NCBI GenBank assembly: GCA_028554645.1
Contig: JAQOOI010000053.1
Span: 294,748-358,747 of the forward strand
Direction: 5' to 3'
Length of the DNA: 64,000 nt
Source: Omphalotus guepiniiformis
Taxonomy: Eukaryota > Basidiomycota > Agaricomycetes > Agaricales > Omphalotaceae
Made by a program: the position numbers and the translations under genes
In this document: piece after piece, positions 46,005-55,537 of the stretch
Numbering within the stretch: the first letter of the stretch is position 1
How the letters are laid out: each line of letters begins with the position of its first letter
The notes under the pieces: model-generated
Seen by the model: only the letters and a program-made list of their open reading frames with translations
The model's database searches: none
What the model was told of the DNA's origin: nothing

Positions 46005-49000
46005 TAGCTGTTCAACGACGAGAGGACCAAAAGATTCCGTGTCCTTGTGGGGCTGAGCTTCATTCAAGATATAGTTATCAAAAGTTATATCAACTCTGCA
46101 AAAACACTAATCCACATCCTGGACCGCACGACAATCCCTTTCCCGATGTCATTGCACCAGCCAACTCTTCTCCCTCCTATGTGGCTGAACCTTTGAAGGA
46201 GAAGAAGGATCCGGAGGAGGCTGTTGATGGCATGTGTCTCGACGTTCAACCAAGCACTCTGGCAAGCTCTGTCCCCTCTCCTGCTATGCATACATTCTCT
46301 ATGAGCAACTTACCCTCTTCTGATGTGCATATACCCGCCTTCCGCAACTTCTCCTCGTCTGATGCGCATATACCCACTTTACCAGAGATCCCCAACCCCA
46401 CCTCCAACTATCTCCCCAATACAACTGGAAATATTTCCGAGCCTTGCAATATAATGTCCAGCGAGAATCTCGAGGTCTCTCCTATGCATGACGTTCCGAT
46501 GGAACCCACCATCGATTCAGTCTCATTTAGCCAGGGAAAGCAGAGGGAAAGAGGTGCTGAGGAATCAGAAGACGAGGCAGCAGACCTAGATGAAGCCCCG
46601 TATCCTGAGTCAGAAGAAGAGGAGAACGACCCTGGAAATCCCATGTCCTTCGACAGCATTCGGTCTTCTGATGTGCTCCAGGTGTTGTCCCAGTTCAACA
46701 TCCTTGTAGATCCTGTTTACCGTCTCAGCATCTGCACTGAATGTGCAATACCCGTACCCTTTGCGCTCATGCATCAACATCAACGAGCTCTTCACTTCAA
46801 ATTCAAATACACGCCCATTGAATTACGTCTACCCAAAAAACAAGTCATACAAGATTGCCTATCTGCAGCAGGCGCTGACAATCCTATTGAGGTACCAGTT
46901 GGCCCTATAGCCCCCATTCCTGGTGTCCAGATCGTAAATGGGTGGAAATGTGGAGTACATGAGTGCCGCATCATCACCAGCACCAAAAAGTATCTTAATG
47001 AACACTTTCGCAAACACCACCCTGACATCCCTATGACACAACGTCCCTGTACCAACGTTCCTGCGCATCCGCTCTCCTCTTTACGCAAGCTACGCGCGCA
47101 CGTCGAAGTCGTGTTGGAATCTTACGTGAATGGGGGAGCCCTTGCAGAGGTCATCCAACAACTTGTCGATGAATGCGATCTCTTTAACCCCAGTGAAATC
47201 TATACTGTTTCTGACAACTCGAGGGAGAAGAATCCAGTATTTTCACAGGCAAGATTCGACGAGCTCATCCACGGGGTAGATATGAGCCATTTGCGACGCT
47301 CGGCATTCCCACCGAACAAACAACATGAACCAGTCCTTGAACGCCTCCGGATACTGGTTCGTGACTACTACACGGAAGTAGTGGAACAGTTACCATCTCT
47401 TAGTGTTCTAACGCGAAGATACCTTCTATCTTCCGATCCCCTGTATGTGCTTGATCTTGAAATTTAACCATGTGTTGACATTGCACAGAAAAGACCTCAA
47501 GGATAAACCCTTTCGACGACCGCAGGAACGCGGGACTATAAATGCTGATTCCGACTTTGTCACTCAATTTCTATGCTTTATAGCTCGAAACATGGAACAC
47601 CCCATTGAAAAGTTCCCAGTAGCCATCCATCCCGACACTGAGTTCAACCTGCGACTACTGTTAAGTCATCTGCACGACACAAGCTATCCCCAGCCGACAT
47701 TGCACAGTGAAATACACTGCTGCATTTGGTCGTTGCTGTCTCAGCCAAGTGAAGAATTCCTGCGAGACGAGCGCAACTGCCCATTCACTCGGTTTCTCAT
47801 TGCCTTCCATGTTAAGGACGACTACGGAACCTTCTCCAAGGCAAACCAAGTGACACCTAGCATCGCCAAAGCGCAGTGGTCATTCAGGGCTACAGGTGCT
47901 CGTGAAATCTTGCGCACACGGGAAGAATACAACGGAGACGGACAAAAAGCGTATGAAGAAAGGGTCCGATTCTTCCTCACAGACATCAACTCTGTCCTTT
48001 TCACGACCCTACGGCAGAATATGAAATTCTTCTCTACACTTGCGTACAACCAGCCAGGCATTGCGAGGTTCAACTGGAATTTCGACCATACTGTCTTGAC
48101 TATCGACGACAGCCCTATTCGGATCAAGGACTTTGTTGACGGTGTCTCGGCATCTATTCTGTCTGTTGAAAAAGCTGTTCATTCGGTATTCCGAGGCTGT
48201 GAATATGCAGACATCTTGGAACACATTGACGTGGGAATGACCCCTGAACCTTCATTTCAGGCACAGTGGTTTCGAGATCGTCCACACGAATCCCAGTGTC
48301 GTTATTCGTTTCTTGAAAATGAGCAGAACAATTTTCAACCTCTCCGCCCCCGCCTACTATACCACCTGCTCAAGGATCCCGTCCTTTTTACGTTCGTTGA
48401 TTCTAAGATCATTCCCCATCATGGTAAACACTCAATTTATTATCTTTTTTAGAATCACTAAAGCTCACCATGGTCTGTAGGAGCATTGATGGAATGGTTG
48501 GCAAAGGTTGACGACATTGTACGAGAGTTGTTCTATCTCGTGGTGTGTACCTGGGGTGGAGGTGCCCGAGGGACGGAAATGGAACACCTCCTGTACTCGA
48601 ATCATCCTCGACATCATCGCAATGTGTTCATCATCAATGGTCTGCTGACCATCGTCACCGAATATATCAAAACCCAATCTATAACTGGAGCTGGCAAGAC
48701 TATTGCCCGCACGCCTGCTCACAAAGTCAACCGATTGTTGATTCTTGTTATCAGTGTTGTATATTACGCCGCTGCCCACATCTGTCGGTTCATCGGAATG
48801 CAAAAGACCAATGCCCACCGATATCTCTATGAAGTGTTTGTCATTTCTGGTACATCAATGAAAAGTGCCCAATTTAGCGCTACCCTTGGCGCTATGACAT
48901 CTCTCCATCTAGGCTTCGACATCCGCTTACGAGACTTTCGACAGCTCATGTCGTGCATGCTCATCACCCTTACTCGCTCATCATTCCTTGACATTGACGA

Positions 49001-50407
49001 CGAAGATTTCAACAACAGCTGGGCACACGAAAGTTTCGGCCATTCAGTCGAGATGGGTCGCTCACATTATGGCTTGGAGGTCTGCAACAGCACGACGTTT
49101 CTTGCGACAGACGCGATCGCCAATATGCAGCGAGTGTCAATGAGATGGCATTCTGTCATCAATCAGTTGCACCCTGCGCTTCACAAGAAACAGGAAAGTC
49201 TTGAGCACAAGGTATGGATCAAAGCACTGAAGAATATCCTGTACTCACAAACCTCTAGGCTGTTCATGGATCTAGCCGAACAAATGTCAATCTCGACGCC
49301 CTAATCACAACTCATTTCTCCAATATCAGCAATCAAGTTGACCTCAACTTTGAGTCGCTGCGGCATTCCACTACATCAACCATCAGGCGTGAGATGGAAA
49401 CCTGGGGATCTCAGATGTTGAACCAGTTGTCAAATATCCAGAACAGACCCATGCACAAGCCCCTCCGTGGAATGACGGTGCATCCCAAAGTCTTGACAAC
49501 CCTCAACCTCATCATGCGTTCACAAGACGGCCAAAAGCCCCGATTCAAAAGCCCTGAACAAGCAGAACTCGTCAACAGCGTTCACAGCAGTTCTCATGTC
49601 ATCGGTGTCATTGAGACCGGCGGTGGAAAGTCCCTTGCATTCTTTGGTGCCACTCAGCTTTTCCCTGAACGCCTCTTCATTGTCATTAGTCCGCTCAATG
49701 CTCTGACCCATGACCTGCAACGCCGCTTGCTCGAGTCAGGAATACGCGGCGGTATATGGGGTACCCCCGGACTTGAACTTCACCATTCGCAACTGATCCT
49801 TGTACCTGCCCACCTTGCGGGCAAGGACGCCTTCATCCAATGGATGTCTTCAAATGCAGTCAAGGATAGACTGATGAGGATATTCATTGACGAATGCCAC
49901 AAGATTCTGACAGACAGCACATTCCGTCCTTGTTTCAAACTCTTTCACCAACTCACAAGGTCCGGTGTTCCCTTTACATTCCTTTCTGGCTCTCTCATGC
50001 CCCGATCAATCCCTCGTATGCTCGAAATGATGCAAATATCAGATCCGAACCTCGTAGATGAAATTCGACGCTATACTGGAAGGCCCAATATCAAGTACAT
50101 TGTTGAAAGGCTCGTATCTGGGACCGACATCTTGCACCGACTAAAACACCTAGTGCATGAAGCTCAGACAGGCATGTCGGTCGGTGACCGAGGTCTCATA
50201 TTCACGCGCACAAAGGCAGAGGCGAAGACAATAGCTTTTGAATTCGGATTTCGTTATTACATTAGCCAGATCGACGATGAGGATGCTGAAAGGAATAAAG
50301 AGATCAAAACTGAGGTCGAACGCTCGTGGAGGCAAGGCAAAGCAGTTCAGGACCGGTGGATCGTAGCGACTCAGGCATTCACTGCCCCAGACCCTTTCTT
50401 TCTCAGG
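46005..50407 (+). CDS. OrsD-like C2H2 plus RecQ-like helicase protein (3' truncated)
   Basis: Large protein from exons ending at 47442, then 47489-48423, 48481-49211 and 49259 to about 50407, all with GT-AG junctions in phase. The first exon carries Zn-binding motifs: CPCGAEL early, then an OrsD-type region with CTECAIPVPFALMHQHQRAL and CGVHECRIITSTKKYLNEHF. The middle ~600 residues match no family I know. The last exon holds a RecQ/SF2 helicase: Walker A ETGGGKSLAFF, FIVISPLNAL, motif II DECH in RIFIDECHK, TFLSGSLMP (motif III) and GLIFTRTKAEA (motif IV). It stops at ATQAFTAPDPFF before motif VI and is followed by GTAAAA, so the C-terminus is lost or lies beyond an unseen intron. The N-terminus upstream of about 46005 is uncertain; an exon at 45740-45925 is possible. 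Confidence 0.75.
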
Positions 50408-50650
50408 TAAAAAACATAAATATAATGTTTTTCTTTCTTGTTTGACATTTGAAAGAAATTTTGCCTATAAATGTCTAACTATTCTGCAAATAAAAAAGCA
50501 CCTTTGTTGTTCCAGATTAGTACACAATCTTGTGTAATAAAGTCAAAGAGAACCAATGTGTTTTTTGTATATAAAAGGTTTGCAATTTGACGAAATAAAG
50601 GATATATTTCTTTGATGAAAAAGACAATGAGAAAGATTCACTATTTTCGT
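50408..50650. other. AT-rich right edge of element B
   Basis: No gene. It contains AGTACACAATCTTGTGTAAT at about 50519-50538, a clear copy of the motif that recurs in element A. Composition changes near 50650. Confidence 0.5.
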
Positions 50651-51049
50651 GTAAGATTCATTTCCTTTTTCGCCCCGGAAACAAAACGCGCGCCACGTGC
50701 TCGATAGTCGCGCAACCAATGTCCGCTTATCGAGCTGTCTCATCCCGATAGTCGACACTCTCCGCGTGCGTCTTGCCCTGGAATCATCCAAGATCGTATT
50801 TCCTTCTCTGACTACTTTCTTCAAGAGGCCCCTAGAGCTCACTCGAGGAATGAGCTCAGCCTTGAATACTGGTCAAGACAAGGTACTTCAAGCATTTGGG
50901 AGTGTCTCGAAGTTATCCTGACGACGCTCCAACTCTGCAAGATGACGAGGTATACGAGAGCTCGAAATCCGAGGACGAGGGAAAGAGATGGTGTATATAC
51001 AACTCATTATTCCCCCATATCCTGCGATACAATGTCCGCATTGGTGACC

Positions 51050-52550
51050 GTCGATTCCTCCACTTTTTACGAACGTATTCGCGTTTGCAATTGTTGGTCC
51101 GCCCGAAATATCATTCTACATGGTTCCTTCCCCTCAATAAAAGAAGCCTCCGACGATAGTCGAGGACACATGTTGCAAGTGAAGTCCAGCATAGAGGTAT
51201 ACAACGTAACCGGTACGGTTTCTCAATCTTCCCTGTGATTACGAACGTTTCTCGACGTTCGTATTGGTGATATCCAGTCATTCTGACGTACCATATCCCA
51301 GGTCCTCCCCCTCAACAAGAAAAGACCCAGGGGAAACTTGAAAGTACAAATTTTCGATCTCGTTTGCTCTTTCAGGTATTCATGAACATTGCTCAACATT
51401 TGTATTGGCGGCTCTCGATGTAGCTCAACTAAAGTTTTCTCCAGATCGTTGATGTGGCTGTAAGGCAGTCCACGTAGTCGTTGTTTTTCGAGACGCTGCA
51501 AGAGCGACATCTCGAGCGAACGGCGCACGATGTTCTTTCGTCGAGTACAAGCAGTTGTCTGTCCTTCGTTCTCTTCGGTCCTGACGCCTGCTGTAGAAGG
51601 GAAGCTGAAAATCCTCGGAAAGGCTTGAGGTATATACGGTACGCCCCGCAGTTCTTCGATTCTTGATAGACCCTGATAGCCTTCTGACAAAGGCCGGGCG
51701 GACAACGCAAGTTTATCACACGCGGACTCCACCAGCAAGTCACCATGGAACATGGAGAATGATGCGTCGTCTCCAAAGTTTGGCTGGTACAGGCCGGCAA
51801 ACTTCCCGTTCGGTGTTTTTCAAGCACTTGAAGATGCTCCCGGTCTTCGTCCCGTAGTTGTGACGGATAGCAGCAGCATGCTATTGCCTAATTTCGCTTA
51901 GGGTCATTTACATGATTTACATCTCGTGCCCTCAAGCTCACTAGGCCTTGCACTTGAGAGGGGCACCATCGGTGAGCTTCTCGCGCAATGTACAAATCTT
52001 CGCACATGCACCATCCAACGCTCGACGTGGCAAGGAATACACACAAATCCCACCCTATCCATCACCCTCCCTTTCCTGCGCAATTTCTCACTGATACATA
52101 GGTCACAAACTCCCCAAAGCGAGTTCGCGGACAACGCTTGCGGGTCCTCTCCAGCGGCGTTGAGACCTGACAGTGGGCCTCGACGATAGTGTCGAGACCA
52201 ATTCTTGCAGAGCCGTGGGAGCCAGGCAAGTTTCCTGATGCGTGGGTGAGATCATCAAGTAGCTGAGTATCTTTTTCTAGGTGTATACGAACATCGTAAG
52301 ATGTTCGCATTCTCCAACGTTGATCGGCCCAGCATGATTTCGAAACTGAGGATGTTTAGGACCAGCAGCCGAGTATCGTCTTGGATGGGGCAAAGGTTTT
52401 AAAGCACAGTGATGGATTGAGTCTTCGAAGTTTATACGAATGTTTGTGGGCGAAGGGAGTACCTGGTATTTGACGAGGATTTGACAGCCAAATACACGCG
52501 TAAGTCGGCTTTGAAGTTTATACGAACGTTTACTAACGTTCGCATCTTCA
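51050..52550. repeat. Recurring ACGAACGTT-type palindromes
   Basis: Six related sites, mostly of the form ACGAACGTT, 4-6 nt, AACGTTCG, then (T/C)ATT or ATC: near 51067, 51240, 51379, 52286, 52436 (half site) and 52527. Most are preceded by TTTATACG or TTACG. Spacing is irregular and arms differ by compensated changes at some sites (CGAACATCGTAAGATGTTCG near 52288). Confidence 0.6.
51700..52190 (+). pseudogene. F-box/LRR-like fragment
   Basis: A plus-strand frame with LGLALERGTIGELLAQCTN, LRTCTIQRSTWQ and ITLPFLRNFSLIH resembles the leucine-rich part of mushroom F-box-like proteins (L-x2-C-x2-L repeats). There is no F-box, no start and an upstream stop, so it is a fragment at best. Confidence 0.3.
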
Positions 52551-53011
52551 CTTCATAGTCGTGCCGCTGTTTTGAAGATTTTGAATCTCTAGTGTATCCT
52601 CTTGATGCGGCCATGTAATTCCAGGAGGCAACCCTCCTTAGTATCCAATGACAATATTCATTGAAGCTATATTGCGTGCTATTTTGTGAAGCCGATTGAC
52701 ATTGTTTCCCGAGTCGACCTTCTCGGATGCTGCAGATTATGAAGCGGAGAATGAGGAGACAATTCTCCGCCATTTCTTATGGCGGGAACTTAGCGCGCGT
52801 CTGCGCTTTACTTCAGAACTTTACCTCCCAACGTTCTCAGTGCGATTAAGTCTCCAAAAATTCCGTTCAAACGGTACGTTTTTGGTTGTTTGGAAAGTCA
52901 AGTTAGATGTAAGTTGGTTTTCTACTTCTTCTCGCCGTCTCTCTTAATCTTGGCCTCAACCTTCCACAGGGCTCCTCAAAGGGCTCCTCCTGCGGCTTCT
53001 TCTCACTAGTC
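52190..53011. other. Upstream region of second T5orf172 gene
   Basis: A plus-strand open stretch at 52696-52875 (ESTFSDAADYEAENEETIL) ends at a good GTACGT donor and might be a 5' exon of the gene at 53012, but its phase does not fit the next exon without a shift. Otherwise nothing recognised. Confidence 0.35.
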
Positions 53012-53492
53012 ATGCACCCCTTCACAAAGGATTGGAACCATGCCATACAGCTCGAGATTCCTCGCCATGACCTGCCTGGATGGATCTACATCTACAAAAT
53101 TGGAGGTACCCCTGCATACAAAGTAGGCAGGACTAGAAATATACAGCGGCGCAAGCGGGAATGGAGACGACAATGTCGCGGGCAGAATCAGGTCTGGTAC
53201 ACACCTGTACCGGTCTCACATGCAACGAGAACAGGTGCGTGCAGTCACTATTTCCGGTTTGTCTGGTGAGATGACCGGTAACAGAACGCCTCATTCACAT
53301 CTTCTTGAGCCGTGTTTGCCAGCGGCGGCCTCGAATTTCATGCGCCCAATGTACGTCGTGTATTCTCTCACAAAGTCCTTCTAACGTGTGTGTTTTAATT
53401 GAGGTGGTGTCCGGCACCAAGAGATTTTCCACTTTCAAGGAAGACCGGATCACGTAGTAGCCTATATTCGCTCGCTCATACTGTTTGATTAG
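53012..53492 (+). CDS. T5orf172-domain (GIY-YIG-like) protein, compact copy
   Basis: Three exons (53012-53234, 53285-53350 and 53404-53492) with consistent GT-AG splices; the last intron splits a Cys codon, as in the T5orf172 gene at 32586. The product is about 125 residues: DLPGWIYIYKIGGTPAYK, VGRTRNIQRRKREWRRQ, RLIHIFLSRVCQRRP, SCAQCGVRHQEIFHFQG, ending SLILFD. It keeps the family's R-x2-N-x2-RR-x-EWRRQ helix and the C-x2-C-x3-H-x-EIF end. It is not interrupted. The frame stays open upstream of the ATG (GSSKGSSCGFFSLV) to an acceptor at about 52968, so an extra 5' exon is possible. The function is unknown; the fold suggests DNA binding or cleavage. Confidence 0.8.
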
Positions 53493-55537
53493 GAACTTCT
53501 AAGGTGCGTAGCTCGTCTATTGGCAAATTTGTGCTCAATCTGACGAGGATTGAAGGTTGTATTTGTAGTATTTTGCAAAAGAAACTTATTTGTTTAGATT
53601 TGTGGTTCAAACGGGGCTTCTTTTGCTCGATCTCTCTTTTCTTTTCCGAACGCACATATGAACTAAACTCAGAGATCTTCGCAGGTCTTGTTAGCGACGG
53701 ATCGCGCGCAACACGCTCGGTGTCGTGGTCTCGTTCGGCACCATGGTCCCGTTCAAATGCGGCACCACAAAGATCAAGACCTGGAAAATGAGACGTCCCC
53801 GGCCATGGTGAGTACGAGAACGTCCAAGCCGTGTGCGTAGGCTCTTCTTTAATCCCCTCGCATACAAAATTGTAGTTCCCTTGCCCATCTCCCTTCAGCT
53901 AGGGCCCATTCCGCTCCCGATGAGCGGAGCTTCCACATGTACACACGTCCTTGACCACGCTCGTACTCTCAGACGCCCATTCATCCACCGACGAGACGCC
54001 AAGTCCACAGAGGCACTCGAGGAACGCAATCTTCTATTTACTGAAGACCCCGGCATTCGCAAGTCTCGCTAGACGCCCTGTGTACGGTTTGCGACCATTG
54101 CATTCAGTCTGGGGGCCAACGAAGCCGTTATCTCCATATTCATCTGCATCCTGTTCATCCTCATCTTCACCCGATGAAGCCTTCCAGCCTCATCCCGTTC
54201 TTCTGACCCTCAGAGCCTCCCTAGGACCCGCTCCCTCCTCTTCGATGACTGCAGCAGAGATGTTCTTCGACAACCGTACAGATCGAGAAACAGAAGATAG
54301 AAGACGGCTTACCAGCTGGCGAAGAAATGGTATTATCAACGATGTAAAATCCGATGCAGATGTCGACGTTGGCACGAACCCCGTTCCCAGCGGTGATCGA
54401 TGGTGCAAGTTCAAAAATTCTGGCTCAAGCTCAAGGCAAGTTTGGTCCTCAAGTTGAATTCCAAACAGCGGTCAGCGGTTCAAGTTCAAGTGGAACAGGT
54501 CGAGTCGAGTTCAAATGCGGGCTCCACGAGTTCAAGTACAAAATGTGTATAATAATATCATTAATGTTAATTACTTGATGATGCTATTGAATATCGACTG
54601 CAGAACGCGCTTGACCTCGTTCATTTGGCAAATATATACCGTCGCCTTCACCGCCTCCACACGACCTCTTCAGCCATATTATGGTAATGGCGAGTAGCAA
54701 ATTTGGGGGGCACAACTTGTACCGATTTTACCAGCCCTGCTTGAACTTAACATAAGGATCCTAGAGGATGGATTTTTGCCAATGAGTCGACTAGCTTTAC
54801 GAATAGCTCGTCGACATCCAATTGATTGTCAGCATAAACTAGGCAGTTCATTTAAAACTACCAACCAGGAATCAGAGGTCGTTACGAACTTGAAGGGTTG
54901 TTATGAATCGACGTTCGAACTTTGCCTTCAACTGCTTCGTTCGGGCGCGGATCTGCCACTCAATTCGACGCATCGATTCACAATCCGACACTACATTGTC
55001 AACTCGATACTACGTTGTGAGCTCTAATTGCGAACTAGTTTCATCAGAACGCTTCAATCGACATAGTACTAGGGCAGCAAACTCAACGGCTTTTTCGAAT
55101 ACATGTGGCAGAAATGAGCGCCGGCACTGAAACTCCTTGATGCCCTGGGACTTCGTTGGCCAAGCTTTTGAATCCGACCATGGTTATAACGATTGTTTGA
55201 GCCAAACCAGACAGGACTCACATTTCCTTCAAGCTGTGTAAATCTGCGTGACGGATGCCACCCCTGGAATTTTCCAACATTCCGTACCCAAGACCGCAGC
55301 TTGACCGGGTAGTTTGACAACTTCGACACTACATCAAGTGGTCGATAACGTTGACCGACAGTCCACATAGCCATTCACGGTGCGGACTTTCACACAACAC
55401 AGCTCGCATCATCTTCAGTCACCGGTAGCCCTCCGATGAACTCTCTGATGAATTGAACTTGGTTCACCCTTGTATATAGGACACAAAAACTACACAAGAA
55501 AAACTGACAAAAGGCATATGATACAAGAAAATTGCCA
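53493..55537. other. Region with a partial gene duplication, no intact gene
   Basis: Open plus-strand frames at 53951-54457 are Ser/Pro-rich and show no domain. 54480-54540 has TTCAAG repeats. 54632-54790 is a diverged copy of part of the neighbouring coiled-coil gene. Nothing else can be supported. Confidence 0.45.
54632..54790 (+). repeat. Diverged duplicate of 58148-58298
   Basis: Shares CCTCCACACGACC, AATTTGGGGGGCAC-like and CCAGCCCTGCTTGA-like blocks with an exon of the large minus-strand gene, in the same orientation. Stops and indels show it is not coding. Confidence 0.65.

Larger units (their letters stand above)
44071..50650 (+). mobile_element. Element B: telomere-like element with OrsD-RecQ helicase gene
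   Basis: The left edge is the palindrome GCCGTTAGGGCTAACGGC at 44072, which cuts a coding-like stretch. In order: ~290-bp segment shared with element A, GAGCCG-rich linker, two hairpins with TTAGGG/TTAGG tracts, the 82-bp array, a large helicase gene, and an AT-rich end with GTACACAATCTTGTGTAAT. Fungal telomere-linked RecQ-like helicase genes (S. pombe tlh1/tlh2, U. maydis UTAS, Magnaporthe TLH) have a comparable link between telomere-like repeats and a helicase. The right edge is inferred from a change in composition near 50650. Confidence 0.6.

Noticed and set aside
32586..50407. IRG GTPase, T5orf172 and helicase genes as one co-operating defence operon
   Set aside because: Genes are kilobases apart, on different strands, partly broken and separated by element boundaries. 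Co-location in an accessory region is all that can be claimed.
51223..51753. 176-codon minus-strand frame
   Set aside because: Composition is plausible, but no domain, homologous motif or splice context supports it, and its 5' end overlaps the plus-strand F-box/LRR-like fragment. Left unannotated.
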